The notes below the pieces were generated by a model. That model worked only from the letters and a program-made list of their open reading frames with translations, was not told the DNA's origin and searched no databases. 64,000 nt of DNA from Paracoccus lichenicola (lineage in GTDB: Bacteria > Pseudomonadota > Alphaproteobacteria > Rhodobacterales > Rhodobacteraceae): assembly GCF_009708075.1 (NCBI RefSeq), contig NZ_WMBT01000002.1, positions 186,001 through 250,000 of the forward strand. Direction: 5' to 3'. Shown in pieces: positions 1 to 9,140 of the stretch (position 1 is its first letter; each line of letters begins with the position of its first letter). The position numbers and the translations under genes are program-made.

Positions 1-417
1 GTCTTTCGCCTGCTGCCCTGGACCTATGTCGCGCTGAAGGTGCTGGGCGGGACCTATCTGGTCTGGATCGCCTGGAAGATGTGGCGCCACGCCCCCGACC
101 CCCTGCCCGATCCGGGGACGGACAGCCGGGGCATGGGATTCACGGGCGGCATGATGCTGAACCTGTCGAACCCCAAGCCCGCGCTGTTCTATTCGGCGGT
201 GCTGCTGTCGGTCTTTCCCGTCCTGCTGACGGCAGGCGACAAGCTGGCGATTTACGCCACGGCAGCCGGGGTGGAACTGGCATTTTATACCGCGCTGGCA
301 TCCTTGATGGCTTTGCCTTGGCTGCGGCGCAGGTATTATGCCGCGAAATTCTGGATCGACCGCGCGGCGGGGCTGGCCATCGGGTTGCTGGGCCTGTCGC
401 TGATCCTGCGCCACTGA
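1..417 (+). CDS. LysE/RhtB-family amino-acid exporter, C-terminal part (5' end outside window)
   Basis: The reading frame is open from the first base, so the gene begins upstream of the window. The visible 138 residues contain the [18 protein letters not shown] stretch that is characteristic of LysE/RhtB exporters (start of the third membrane helix), then at least three further hydrophobic helices ending at [10 protein letters not shown]. Such proteins export amino acids or their derivatives across the inner membrane. The substrate cannot be told. The gene ends 11 bases before the phosphoribosyltransferase gene, so the two may be co-transcribed. Confidence 0.85.
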   Translation, partial: VFRLLPWTYVALKVLGGTYLVWIAWKMWRHAPDPLPDPGTDSRGMGFTGGMMLNLSNPKPALFYSAVLLSVFPVLLTAGDKLAIYATAAGVELAFYTALASLMALPWLRRRYYAAKFWIDRAAGLAIGLLGLSLILRH

Positions 418-428
418 AAGGGACTTCG

Positions 429-929
429 ATGATCGACCGCTTGCCCCACGAAAAGGGTTTCCACGTCAGCTGGGACCAGTTGCACCGCGACGCCCGCGCC
501 CTGGCCTGGCGGCTGGACGGGACCGACTGGCGCGCGGTGGTGGCCGTCACGCGCGGCGGGCTGGTGCCCGCGATGATCGTGGCGCGCGAGCTGGACATCC
601 GCGTGATCGACACGATCTCGATCCGGTCCTACAAGGGCGTCGGATCTGATGCGGGCCAGGGCCAGCTCGAGGTGCTGAACCGGCCTGACCCCGCGCTGAT
701 GGGCGATGGCGAGGGGATCCTGGTCATCGACGACCTGGTCGATTCGGGCCGCACGCTGGAGCTGATCCGCGAGATGTATCCCCGGGCGCATTTCGGCACC
801 GTCTATGCCAAGCCCAAGGGCAAGCCGATGGTCCAGACCTATGTGACCGAGGTCAGCCAGGACACCTGGATCTTCTTTCCCTGGGACATGGCGCTGCAAT
901 ACGTCCAGCCTTATCGCGGCGAGGACTGA
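429..929 (+). CDS. gpt: Xanthine phosphoribosyltransferase
   Basis: The 166-residue protein is a type I phosphoribosyltransferase of the Gpt type, which salvages xanthine and guanine to XMP and GMP using PRPP. The PRPP-binding loop is clear at residues 98-109 ([12 protein letters not shown]), and the early TRGGLVPA segment near residues 41-48 is the usual Gpt motif. The C-terminal segment WIFFPWD fits the purine-recognition region. Length equals that of enterobacterial Gpt with a short extension. The ATG at 429 is the only sensible start for the family N-terminus; longer upstream frames run through the preceding gene. Confidence 0.92.
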   Translation: MIDRLPHEKGFHVSWDQLHRDARALAWRLDGTDWRAVVAVTRGGLVPAMIVARELDIRVIDTISIRSYKGVGSDAGQGQLEVLNRPDPALMGDGEGILVIDDLVDSGRTLELIREMYPRAHFGTVYAKPKGKPMVQTYVTEVSQDTWIFFPWDMALQYVQPYRGED

Positions 930-1029
930 TCCCCGGATTCGGGACTGCCTGCGGAACCGGCAGGCAGGTCAGGCATTGTTTCCTCAATCGCGCATCGCAC
1001 GCCATGCGCGCCATCTTAGGAGGAAAGAC

Positions 1030-1821
1030 ATGCGCCAGTTGATGTTGAGCACCGCCCTGGTCCTGCCGTTGGTGATGGGACCGGCGATGGCCCAGGACAC
1101 TGCCACCACGCCTGCCCCCGCCGACCCCGCGACCAATACAACTATGGGTGCCGACACCGCGCCCGCCGCCGAGGTTCCGGCCTCCGAGAACGCCGAAGCC
1201 GCGGCGGATGCCGCCGACGCGGCCCAGGTCGCGGCCAGCGGCAAGGTGGAACAGCAGCAGGCCGAGAACGAATTGCGCATCGACTGGATCACCGATGCGA
1301 CCGTCAATTCCCCCGACGGCAATGCCATCGGCGAGATCAACGACGTGATCGTCGATGCCGAGGCGGGCACGATGAAGGCCGCCGTGATCGGCGTGGGCGG
1401 TTTCCTGGGGATCGGCGAAAAGCAGATCGCGGTTCCGTGGGACCAGCTGACGATCAACTATGACGCCCAGCAGATCACCAGCGACCTGACCCAGGAGGAA
1501 GCCGAGGCCGCGCCGGAATACGTCTTCCGCGAACAGGAACAGGCCCCGGATGCGGCAGGCGCCACGGGCGCGGACAACAGCGGCATGACCGCGGGCGGCA
1601 CAGCGTCAGAGGGCACCATGACCACGGCGCCCATGCCCGGCGCGCCGGTCGCAACCCCTGATTCGGCGGCGGCCACGACGACCGATCCGGCAATGCCGGC
1701 TGATGCCGCCGCGACGGGCGCCCCTGCCCCGGCGGACACGGCCGAAACGCCCGCGACCCCGCCGATGGGATCCGACGCGGCCGCCCCGGCGGCGGGTGGC
1801 ACGACGGCCCCGGCCAACTGA
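1030..1821 (+). CDS. Secreted PRC-barrel domain protein with Ala/Pro/Thr-rich tail
   Basis: This 263-residue protein has a signal peptide (residues 1-21, cleavage after AMA) and is expected in the periplasm. An acidic Ala/Pro-rich linker (22-78) is followed by one PRC-barrel domain (about 80-155; IGEINDVIVDAEAGTMKAAV and IAVPWDQL are typical) and a low-complexity Ala/Pro/Thr/Gly tail. PRC-barrel proteins of this layout are common in Rhodobacteraceae and have no settled function; some relatives are linked to stress or envelope. The ATG at 1030 is chosen because AGGAGG lies seven bases upstream and it starts the signal peptide. Confidence 0.8.
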   Translation: MRQLMLSTALVLPLVMGPAMAQDTATTPAPADPATNTTMGADTAPAAEVPASENAEAAADAADAAQVAASGKVEQQQAENELRIDWITDATVNSPDGNAIGEINDVIVDAEAGTMKAAVIGVGGFLGIGEKQIAVPWDQLTINYDAQQITSDLTQEEAEAAPEYVFREQEQAPDAAGATGADNSGMTAGGTASEGTMTTAPMPGAPVATPDSAAATTTDPAMPADAAATGAPAPADTAETPATPPMGSDAAAPAAGGTTAPAN

Positions 1822-1847
1822 TCCCTTGTCGCACCACGGCACGGACG

Positions 1848-1868
1848 GTCCCCGGAAACGGGGCCGTT
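1848..1868. terminator. Possible bidirectional terminator between convergent genes
   Basis: Between the convergent PRC-barrel and trpE stops there is a short hairpin, CCCCG-GAAA-CGGGG (1850-1863), with a GNRA-type loop, followed on the plus strand by GTTTG. The stem is only 5 bp and the T-run is poor, so this is a weak call. Confidence 0.35.
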
Positions 1869-1874
1869 TGCCGT

Positions 1875-3377
1875 TCAGTTGCCGCGCACGAAGCGCGCCG
1901 CGCCTTCGGCGGCCCGTTGCAGCGCGCGGCTCTTGTTCACGGTTTCCATGAATTCGGATTCCGGGTCGCTGTCATAGACGATCCCGCCCCCCGCCTGGAT
2001 ATACAGCGCGCCGTCCTTCAGAACGCCCGTGCGCAGGGCGATGCACATGTCCATCTCGCCATTGGCGGCAAAATAACCCACCGCCCCGCCATAGACGCCG
2101 CGCTTCTCGGGTTCCAGCTCGTCAATGATTTCCATCGCGCGGACCTTCGGCGCGCCCGAGACCGTGCCCGCGGGCAGGCCCGCCAGCAGCGCGGACAAGG
2201 CATCCTCGCCGTCGCGCAACTCGCCCACGACGTTTGAAACGATATGCATGACGTGGCTATAGCGTTCGATCACGAACTGCTCGGTCGGGTGGACAGTGCC
2301 GGGCTTCGCCACGCGGCCCACGTCGTTGCGGCCCAGATCCAGCAGCATCAGGTGTTCGGCCAGCTCCTTCTGGTCGGCCAACAGGTCGGCTTCCAGCGCG
2401 CGGTCCTGGGCCTCGTCCGCGCCGCGAGGGCGGGTGCCGGCGATGGGGCGGATCGTCACCTCGCCGTCGCGCAGGCGCACCAGGATCTCGGGCGAGGCGC
2501 CGACGATCTGGAAGCCGCCCAGGTTCAGGAAGAACATGAAGGGCGACGGATTGGTGCGGCGCAGGCTGCGATAAAGCGCGAACGGCGGCAGCGGGAAATC
2601 CATCCGCCAGCGTTGGCTGGGCACCACCTGGAAGATGTCGCCCGCGCGGATATAGTCCTTGGCCTTTTCCACCGCCGCCAGATAGGCATCCTTGGAAAAG
2701 TTCGACACGGGTTCCCCGATGCGCGCTTCATGGCCCAGGGCGCGGGGTTCCGAGGGCTGGCGGTCCAGCGACCGCAGCGCGTCCATCACCCGTTCGGCGG
2801 CCTGGGCATAGGCCGCGCGCGCGTTGTCCGACCCGTCGTGCCAGGCCGGCGCGCAGAGCGTGACCTCTCCCTTCACGCCGTCCAGCACCGCCACGACCGA
2901 AGGGCGCATCAGCATCGCGTCGGGCAGGCCCAGCGGGTCGGGGTTCACATGCGGCAGGCGCTCGACCAGGCGGATCATGTCGTAGCCCAGATAGCCGAAC
3001 AGGCCCGCCGCGACGGGGGGCACGCCGTCCGGCATGGCCTCGATGCGGCTTTCCGCGATCAGGGCGCGCAGGCTGTCCAGGGCGGGGCGGTCGTCTGGCT
3101 GGAAATCGTCGGAAAACCGCGCCTGACGGTTGATGCGGGCCTTGCCGTCGCGGCAATCCCAGATCAGGTCGGGCTTCATGCCGACGATGGAATAGCGGCC
3201 CCGCACCTCTCCGCCGGTCACGGATTCCAGCATGAAGGACATGGGGGCGGCTTCCGCCAGCTTCAGCATCAGGCTGACGGGCGTGTCCAGGTCGGCGGCC
3301 AGGCGGATGGTGACAAGCTGGTTCTGGCCAGCCTTCCACGCGGCCTCGAAGGCGGCGAAATCGGGCGTCAATTCCAT
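1875..3377 (-). CDS. trpE: Anthranilate synthase component I
   Basis: The 500-residue protein is the large subunit of anthranilate synthase, which turns chorismate into anthranilate in the first step of tryptophan synthesis. The tryptophan feedback site has the LLES-type motif (FMLES, residues 48-52). The C-terminal chorismate-binding half shows AGTRPRG, DLGRNDVGRV and GLPAGTVSGAPKVRAMEI. The ATG at 3377 overlaps the ppiD stop codon by one base (TGATG); a GTG one codon earlier is possible. The amidotransferase partner TrpG is not adjacent. Co-transcription with ppiD is a common arrangement in Rhodobacteraceae. No separate leader peptide or attenuator can be present given the overlap. Confidence 0.95.
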   Translation of the reverse strand: MELTPDFAAFEAAWKAGQNQLVTIRLAADLDTPVSLMLKLAEAAPMSFMLESVTGGEVRGRYSIVGMKPDLIWDCRDGKARINRQARFSDDFQPDDRPALDSLRALIAESRIEAMPDGVPPVAAGLFGYLGYDMIRLVERLPHVNPDPLGLPDAMLMRPSVVAVLDGVKGEVTLCAPAWHDGSDNARAAYAQAAERVMDALRSLDRQPSEPRALGHEARIGEPVSNFSKDAYLAAVEKAKDYIRAGDIFQVVPSQRWRMDFPLPPFALYRSLRRTNPSPFMFFLNLGGFQIVGASPEILVRLRDGEVTIRPIAGTRPRGADEAQDRALEADLLADQKELAEHLMLLDLGRNDVGRVAKPGTVHPTEQFVIERYSHVMHIVSNVVGELRDGEDALSALLAGLPAGTVSGAPKVRAMEIIDELEPEKRGVYGGAVGYFAANGEMDMCIALRTGVLKDGALYIQAGGGIVYDSDPESEFMETVNKSRALQRAAEGAARFVRGN

Positions 3378-5230
3378 CACTGGACCTGCGCGTTAATGGC
3401 GTTGATGGCCGACTGGTCCAACTGGATGCCCGCATCGCGTTGCACCGCGCGGGCGTAGTAATCGAAGATGTCCGATTGCAGCGACTGGCCCAGACGGTCG
3501 CGCACGGCCTCGTTGATGCGCAGCGCCTCCTCGGAGGCCAGATCGGCCTCGTCGATGGCGTCAAGGCGCAGCAGGATCACCCGGTTCTCGGCATCGACGA
3601 CCTCGACCTCGCCAGGCTCGGCCATGGCGAAGGCGCGGGTGACGGCTTCCGCCGGGGCGCCCTCGATCCAGCCGTCGCGGGTGATGTCCTTGACTTCGGT
3701 CCATTGCGGCGCGGGCTGGCCCTCGGGCGCGGCGGGGGACAGGCGCTGTTCCTCGGCCAGGGCCAGAAGCTGCCGGTGCGCCTCGGCCCGGCGCCAGTCG
3801 GCCTCGACTTCCTCGCGCACGTCCTCGAAGGGCTTCAGCGTCGGCGGCACGACCTGGTCCAGCCGCAGGGCAAAGACGCCGCCGTCGTCCAGGTTGGCCA
3901 GTTCCGGGAAATCGGCTTCCGAGATTTCGGCCGCCCGGTCGCGGAACGCCTGGTAACCGGCGATGCTGCCTTCGGCGGGCGCGGCATCCGCCGACCAGTC
4001 GATGGTGCCAAGCTCCAGCTCGGTTTCCTCTGCCACCTGCTCCAGCGAGGCGCCGCCGGCCAGCAGATCCTCGTACTCGGCCGAGCGTTCCTCGATGGTG
4101 CGGGCGGCGCGGTCCACGGCGGCTTCGGCGCGCAGATCCTCGCGCGCCTGCTCGAAGGGGATGTTCACCGGCTCCAGGATGGCATGGACGGAAAACAGCG
4201 CGGGTCCCAGGTCGGTCTGGACAGGACCGACGGTGCCGGGCTGCTCCAGGGCAAAGACCGCCTCGCCCGCCGCGCCCAGGTCAGCCTGCGACACCTCGCC
4301 CAGTTCGGCATCCTCGGGCTGCAAGCCGCGCTGGATCACGAAGGTCTCGAACGGGGCCGTGCCCGCGTCGATCTGCGCCTTGGCGGCCCCGGCCTCCTCG
4401 GCCGTGGGGAAGACCAGGCGGCTGACCATGCGGCGTTCGGGGCGCTGGTATTCGTCGATGTTGGCGTCATAGGCGGCGCGAAGCGCGGCCTCGTCCAGCT
4501 GGACCGAGGGGGCCAGCATCTCTGGCGTCAGCCAGGCATAGGTGATCTTGCGCAACTCGGGCGCGGTGAAGCGGTCGGCATTGGCACTGTGCCAGGCTTT
4601 CAGCGTTTCCTCGTCCGGTTGGGCGATCGGCGCGGGCAGCATGTCGGCGGTCAGTTCGCGCCAGGACACGTCGCGGCGTTCCAGGATCCACTTGGCGGTC
4701 GTCTCGACCACGGGCGCGGGCGCATTGACGCCGCCCGCCACGGCGCGCTGGATCAGCAGGCGGGCCTCGTCGGTGCGGACCTCGCGCTCGAACTCGGCTT
4801 CGGACAGGTTCTCGCGGCGCAGCACGTCGGCATAGGCCGTGCGGTCGAAGCTGCCGGTCGGGCCTTGGAAGGCGGGCGCCTCGGCGATGGTCTGGCGCAC
4901 CCGGTCGTCGCCCACCGACACGCCGATGCGACGGGCCTGCTCCTCCAGCGCGGCGGCGGTGATCAGTTGCGACTGCACCGCCTGCGGCAACCCGATGGCC
5001 TGGGCCTGCGCCATGGTCAGCGCCTGGCCGGTCTGCTGCCCATAGGCGTTCATCTGCTGGCGCAGCGCGCGGGAATAATCCTCGGCGGTGATAGTGGTGC
5101 CGCCGACCGAGCCGATGGCGGTGGATCCGCCCGAGAAGCTGGTCACGCCGAAGCCGCCCAGGCCCAGGATCATCAGGCCCAGCAGCAGCCAGACGATGGT
5201 GGATTTCCCGTGTGTCCGCAGGTTCTTCAT
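3377..5230 (-). CDS. ppiD: PpiD-like periplasmic peptidyl-prolyl isomerase / chaperone
   Basis: The 617-residue protein has a short cytoplasmic start, one membrane anchor (about residues 12-30, IVWLLLGLMILGLGGFGV) and a large periplasmic part. The N-terminal SurA/PpiD-type domain (about 45-200) begins with the VGGTTITAEDYSRAL motif; a parvulin-like segment lies near 240-370 and a second discontinuous helical region follows. PpiD assists folding of proteins leaving the Sec translocon. It is anchored as in E. coli PpiD. The gene is upstream of and overlapping trpE, and tRNA-Ser lies further upstream on the same strand. Confidence 0.88.
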   Translation of the reverse strand: MKNLRTHGKSTIVWLLLGLMILGLGGFGVTSFSGGSTAIGSVGGTTITAEDYSRALRQQMNAYGQQTGQALTMAQAQAIGLPQAVQSQLITAAALEEQARRIGVSVGDDRVRQTIAEAPAFQGPTGSFDRTAYADVLRRENLSEAEFEREVRTDEARLLIQRAVAGGVNAPAPVVETTAKWILERRDVSWRELTADMLPAPIAQPDEETLKAWHSANADRFTAPELRKITYAWLTPEMLAPSVQLDEAALRAAYDANIDEYQRPERRMVSRLVFPTAEEAGAAKAQIDAGTAPFETFVIQRGLQPEDAELGEVSQADLGAAGEAVFALEQPGTVGPVQTDLGPALFSVHAILEPVNIPFEQAREDLRAEAAVDRAARTIEERSAEYEDLLAGGASLEQVAEETELELGTIDWSADAAPAEGSIAGYQAFRDRAAEISEADFPELANLDDGGVFALRLDQVVPPTLKPFEDVREEVEADWRRAEAHRQLLALAEEQRLSPAAPEGQPAPQWTEVKDITRDGWIEGAPAEAVTRAFAMAEPGEVEVVDAENRVILLRLDAIDEADLASEEALRINEAVRDRLGQSLQSDIFDYYARAVQRDAGIQLDQSAINAINAQVQ

Positions 5231-5367
5231 GGCCCGCCCTTCCCTCGTGGTCGTGTGGGGTTTCTTTAGGGCGCGCGCGGCCCCGCCACAAGCCTGTCAG
5301 CCAGCAAAGCCGCGCAGCCGCCGGGCGGGGCGGCAATTCGGGACACGTCGATGCCGGTGAGGGAGGA

Positions 5368-5457
5368 TGGCGGACAGTGAGGGATTCGAACCCTCGAGAC
5401 GGTTCCCCGCCTACACACTTTCCAGGCGTGCGCCTTCGACCACTCGGCCAACTGTCC
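5368..5457 (-). tRNA. tRNA-Ser (anticodon GGA)
   Basis: Read on the minus strand, a 90-base type II tRNA runs from GGACAGT at the 5' end to ACTGTCC-G-CCA at the 3' end. The acceptor stem pairs 5451-5457 with 5372-5378, the CCA end is encoded (5368-5370), the T loop contains GGTTCGAATCC, and the long variable arm typical of tRNA-Ser is present. The anticodon loop CTGGAAA gives anticodon GGA, which reads UCC/UCU serine codons. Confidence 0.97.
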
Positions 5458-5495
5458 GTGGGCGCGGTCTAGCTTGTGTCCGCGGCGGGTGCAAG

Positions 5496-6107
5496 TCAGA
5501 GCTTCGAGATACGCTGCTGAAGTTCGGCCAGCTGGCGACGGATTTCGGCCATGTCCTCGCCCCCCTCGCCTTCAGGGGCGGGCCGCTGCCTGGACTTGCG
5601 GGCGGGCGCGGCCTCGCCCGCCTGTTCCGGCGTTTCCAGTTCGCCCGGCTCGGGTCCCGAGGCTCCGGTCCAGCCGCCCATCAGCGCCTTCAGGAAGGCC
5701 CGCTGCTGGCGCTGCATCGCGTCAAACCCGGGCACGCGGACCATGGGGTTGGGAATGACGGCCATGTTCTCCATCAGCTTCGACTGGCTTTCGCGCAGCA
5801 TCTCGAAACTGGCGGCCAGGAATTGCGGCACGACCGAATGGGCGCTTGTCGCGTAACTGCGCACCAGGTCGGTCAACACGTCGATGGGCAGGACGTTTTC
5901 GCCGCGCCCTTCGTGTTCGGCGATGATCTGCAGAAGATATTGCCGCGTCAGGTCGTCGCCCGACTTCAGGTCCACGATCTTGACCTCTCGCCCCGCGCGG
6001 ATGAAGGCGGCGATGTCTTCCAGGGTCACGTAGTCGCTGGTTTCGGTGTTGTAAAGCCGCCGGCTGGCATAGCGCTTGATCAGCAGCGGCGTGGATGTTC
6101 CGGCCAT
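5496..6107 (-). CDS. phaR: Polyhydroxyalkanoate synthesis regulator PhaR
   Basis: The 203-residue protein starts with the PHB/PHA accumulation regulator DNA-binding domain (LIKRYASRRLYNTETSDYVT, residues about 8-27) followed by the PHB-accumulation regulatory domain (to about residue 110) and a Pro/Glu-rich tail ending in a short coiled region. In Paracoccus, PhaR represses phasin and its own gene and is released when it binds PHA granules. The ATG at 6107 has a GAGGT upstream and gives the family N-terminus; upstream in-frame ATGs at 6137 and 6203 lack support. The phasin gene with two candidate PhaR operators is immediately upstream on the same strand. Confidence 0.93.
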   Translation of the reverse strand: MAGTSTPLLIKRYASRRLYNTETSDYVTLEDIAAFIRAGREVKIVDLKSGDDLTRQYLLQIIAEHEGRGENVLPIDVLTDLVRSYATSAHSVVPQFLAASFEMLRESQSKLMENMAVIPNPMVRVPGFDAMQRQQRAFLKALMGGWTGASGPEPGELETPEQAGEAAPARKSRQRPAPEGEGGEDMAEIRRQLAELQQRISKL

Positions 6108-6202
6108 GTCGGACCTCGGGCAAGCGGTTTCCGACATGATGGGTGCTGCACCCGCAAAAGGCAAAGAAAATCCTGCGCCCGCCAAGGGCCGCCCCTTGGG
6201 CA

Positions 6203-6231
6203 TGAAAAAAGGGGCGCACAGGCCCCTTTCT
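6203..6231 (-). terminator. Rho-independent terminator of the phasin gene
   Basis: On the minus strand an 8-bp stem, AAAGGGGC / GCCCCTTT with a 6-base loop (6208-6229), is followed by a run of T residues. It separates the abundant phasin message from phaR, which is downstream on the same strand. Confidence 0.8.
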
Positions 6232-6255
6232 TCAAATCACCTGTTCCGCGCGGGA

Positions 6256-6720
6256 TTATTTCGCGGCGACGGTGTTCGCGGCGGCTGCGGCCTTCTTCAC
6301 GGCCATCTGGTTGTCGCGCACGACGCTTTCGGTGACGGTGCGGGCTTCCGTGGCAACGTCCTTGCCGGCGGTCAGCATCAGATCGACGGTGTCCATCTGG
6401 ACCTTTTTCGCCACTTCGGCAAAGGCGGCCATATGCTCGGCCGCGACTTCGGCGGAAGCCGAGGCGAAATCGCTCAGCGACTTGGCGTAATCGGACGGCT
6501 CGCTCTTGACGACGGCCAGTTCACCCATGCGGGCGATGGTGTCCTTGGCCCAGCGGGCCGAGATGTCGGTCGAACGTTCGGCGGCGCTCAGCGCGACGCG
6601 GGTCAGTTTCTCACCCAGGGCGCCCTGCGATTTGAAGGCTTCCTGGAACGACGAGGTGTCGATCGGGAAATTGGCCATCATGTCCTGGAAGGTCTTCGCG
6701 AAATCGGGGGTCTTTGCCAT
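6256..6720 (-). CDS. Phasin family protein (PHA granule coat)
   Basis: The 154-residue, Ala-rich, almost wholly helical protein starts MAKTPDFAKTFQDMM and matches the Phasin_2 family. Phasins cover the surface of polyhydroxyalkanoate granules and control their number and size. The ATG at 6720 has AGGAG nine bases upstream. The C-terminus ends KKAAAAANTVAAK, which resembles other granule-binding helices. It lies next to phaR and phaC, it has its own strong terminator, and its promoter region carries two palindromic CTGC/GCAG sites, all fitting a PhaR-controlled phasin (called phaP in P. denitrificans). Confidence 0.9.
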   Translation of the reverse strand: MAKTPDFAKTFQDMMANFPIDTSSFQEAFKSQGALGEKLTRVALSAAERSTDISARWAKDTIARMGELAVVKSEPSDYAKSLSDFASASAEVAAEHMAAFAEVAKKVQMDTVDLMLTAGKDVATEARTVTESVVRDNQMAVKKAAAAANTVAAK

Positions 6721-6803
6721 GTCAGTCACTCCTATCAGCGCAGCGGAAGGAAGAGATTCGATGAGAGAGGTTTCCGCAGCTAAAGCCATTCTCGTGACTG
6801 CAA

Positions 6804-6852
6804 TATGAATGCTGCAGCGCAGCATTGCAAGTTTTTTGCTGCTGCGCCGCAG
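6804..6852 (-). promoter_or_regulatory. Candidate phasin promoter with two PhaR operator palindromes
   Basis: Two perfect palindromes lie 17 bases apart: TGCTGC-AGC-GCAGCA (6810-6824) and CTGC-GCC-GCAG (6842-6852). On the minus strand a possible promoter, TTGCAA-17-CATATT, brackets the first palindrome, so a bound repressor would sit between -35 and -10. Published work on Paracoccus denitrificans PhaR describes binding to TGC-rich sequence upstream of phaP; the assignment here is inferred from that and from gene order. Confidence 0.65.
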
Positions 6853-6930
6853 AAAAAAGTTCCCTCTTTGCTAGCCTGGAACCTTGCGTTTCCTGGCAAG
6901 TCCTTGCCTCGCCCCGGATTATTTCTTCGA

Positions 6931-8985
6931 TCAGGCGGCCCGTTCGTGGACATAGGTTCCGGGCGCAGGGGCAAGGCCTTGGCCCGGATCGCGCGCGGGC
7001 ACCATCGGCCCGGCCCGTTCCGCCAGCCATTCGCCCCATCGCGGCCACCAGCTTCCCTCGGCGAACGAGGATGATTCCCTCCAGGCCTGGTGGTCCTTGC
7101 TGAAATCGCGGCTGCCCATGTAGTGGCCGTATTTCTTCTTGGACGGCGGATTGACGATGCCCGCGATATGCCCCGATTCCGACAGGATGAAGGTCTTGTC
7201 GGCGGACCCCATCAGCGCGACGCCCCGCCAGCTGTCCTTCCAGGGCGCGATGTGATCGGTTTCGCAGGTGATCGCGCACAAGGGCACCGTCACGTCCGAG
7301 ATGTGCAGCTTGTGGCCCATCATCTCGAACCCGCCCTTGGCAAAGGCGTTCTGCTGGCAAAGCCTGCGCAGGTATTGCATCGTCATCTTGCCGGGCAGGT
7401 TCGTGCTGTCGCCGTTCCAGAACAGCAGGTCGAAGGCGGGCGGCGTCTCGCCCATCATGTAGCTGCGGATGGCCGGTCCCCAGACCAGATCGTTGGGACG
7501 CAGGAAGCTCATGGTGCGCGACATCAGGCGGGCGCGCAGCATCCCGTGGCGGCTGACCTCGTCGGAGATGCCGCTGACGATGTCGTCTTGCAGAAAGCTG
7601 ACGAATTCGCCCTGGTCCGAGAAATCGGTCAGCGTCGTGAACAGCGTGGCCGAATTCACGCGGTCGTCGTTGCGCTGCTTGAGCAGGGCCAGCGTCAGCG
7701 ACAGCACGGTCCCGCCGATGCAATAGCCCACGGCGTTCAGCCTGGGCTGCCCGGTCAGGTCGCGCACCTTGTCCATCGCGTCCAGATAGGCCGAGACATA
7801 GTCTTCCAGCCCGACATCGGCATAGCTGGCATCGGGGTTCTTCCAGCTGACGACGAACAGGGTATGGCCCTGCTCGGTCAGCCATTTTATCAAGCTGTTC
7901 TGGGGCTTGAGGTCCAGGATGTAGAACTTGTTGATCCAGGGCGGGAAGATCAGCAAGGGCATCTGGTGCACCTGGTCGGTCGCGGGCTTGTACTGGATCA
8001 GCTCGTACAAGGGGGTGCGGTGGACAACCATGCCCTCGCTGGTGCCGACGTTCTCGCCCACGGAAAAGGCGTCGCGGTCGGCCAGCGACACGACGATGTC
8101 GCCGCCGTTCATCTCGACATCGCGGACCAGGTTCTCCAATCCCTTGACCAGGCTTTCGCCCTCGGTCTCGATGGCGCGTTCCAGCGCGTCGGGATTGGTC
8201 GCCAGGAAGTTCGTGGGCGCCATCATGTCCACGATCTGGTTGGTCAGCCAGGTGATGCGCCGCCGCGCGGTGTCGTCGGGCAGTTGCAGGTTCTGCGTGG
8301 CGTCCTTCAGCGCCTTGGCATTGGTCAGGTATTGCCGCTTGACGAAGTTGAAATACGGATGGCTCTGCCACAGCGGATTGGCGAAACGCTTGTCGGCGGG
8401 GGCTTCGTCCTCGGGGATGCCGGCTTGCCGGCGCGCCAGCATCATCTGCGCGTTGGCATAGTTCTTCAGCGTCTCGCCCCAGTAGTTGACCTGGTTTTCC
8501 AGGATGCGGCCCGGCTGTTCCGACAGGGTCTTCATCCAGCCGTTGGCGGCGGCCATGAACAGTTCGGGACCCGGCGACTCGATGCCCGGATTGGGCAGGG
8601 GCCGCGACGACAGGGCGGCCATCAGGCGCTGGCCCAGGGCCTCGATGCGCTCGATGTTCTCGGCCAGCTTCTTCGCGGTCAAGGGAGACGAGCCGCGGGC
8701 CATCGCCTCGGCCATGGCGCCGGGCGCGCGGCCCGCGTCGGCCACGGGTTCGGATCGGGCGGACGCCGCCTGGTCCAACCGGACCTGCGGCGCGGCAGGG
8801 GGCGCGGGATCGGCCGTCGATTGTGCCGACTGGACTGATTCTGCCGGCGCGGCGTCCCCGCTGCGGGGCTTCGTTCGCTTGCTGCCTGAACGTTGGGCAG
8901 GACGTGTTCCAGGCTTTTCAGAAGCTTCCGCCTTGCCCGATGCCGAAATGTCCTTGCCGCCGTCCAATTCCGTGCGCCTTGCCAT
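6931..8985 (-). CDS. phaC: Class I poly(3-hydroxyalkanoate) synthase
   Basis: This 684-residue enzyme polymerises hydroxyacyl-CoA into polyhydroxyalkanoate on the granule surface. The lipase-like box is GYCIGGT with nucleophile Cys422. The conserved FPPWINKFYILDL, FVVSWKNPD and C-terminal SGHIAGI segments (catalytic His) are present. An Ala/Ser/Pro/Lys-rich N-terminal extension of about 80 residues makes it longer than the roughly 590-residue enzyme of Cupriavidus. The ATG at 8985 is preferred; an in-frame ATG at 9087 would add 34 residues without synthase similarity and would overlap the divergent phaZ upstream region. Confidence 0.95.
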   Translation of the reverse strand: MARRTELDGGKDISASGKAEASEKPGTRPAQRSGSKRTKPRSGDAAPAESVQSAQSTADPAPPAAPQVRLDQAASARSEPVADAGRAPGAMAEAMARGSSPLTAKKLAENIERIEALGQRLMAALSSRPLPNPGIESPGPELFMAAANGWMKTLSEQPGRILENQVNYWGETLKNYANAQMMLARRQAGIPEDEAPADKRFANPLWQSHPYFNFVKRQYLTNAKALKDATQNLQLPDDTARRRITWLTNQIVDMMAPTNFLATNPDALERAIETEGESLVKGLENLVRDVEMNGGDIVVSLADRDAFSVGENVGTSEGMVVHRTPLYELIQYKPATDQVHQMPLLIFPPWINKFYILDLKPQNSLIKWLTEQGHTLFVVSWKNPDASYADVGLEDYVSAYLDAMDKVRDLTGQPRLNAVGYCIGGTVLSLTLALLKQRNDDRVNSATLFTTLTDFSDQGEFVSFLQDDIVSGISDEVSRHGMLRARLMSRTMSFLRPNDLVWGPAIRSYMMGETPPAFDLLFWNGDSTNLPGKMTMQYLRRLCQQNAFAKGGFEMMGHKLHISDVTVPLCAITCETDHIAPWKDSWRGVALMGSADKTFILSESGHIAGIVNPPSKKKYGHYMGSRDFSKDHQAWRESSSFAEGSWWPRWGEWLAERAGPMVPARDPGQGLAPAPGTYVHERAA

Positions 8986-9140
8986 GATCCCGGTTCCCCC
9001 CTTATACCTGATCGGATGATATGCGCAGGGCAGGCATTGCGCAAACGCGGTCGGAACCCGATCTGCCGCCGTTTGCTTCCTTGTCATGCCGCAGCCGCGA
9101 AAGGACAGCCCACGTGACGATCAAGGGTATCAAGGGCATC

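Noticed and set aside
2244-3458. 404-codon frame opposite trpE
   Set aside because: Antisense shadow of a high-GC gene; His/Gln/Ala/Gly-rich product with no family features.
5266-5472. Open frames across 5266-5472 on both strands (products like MAEWSKAHAW... and MADSEGFEPS...)
   Set aside because: They lie on tRNA-Ser; these peptides are well-known translation artefacts of tRNA genes.
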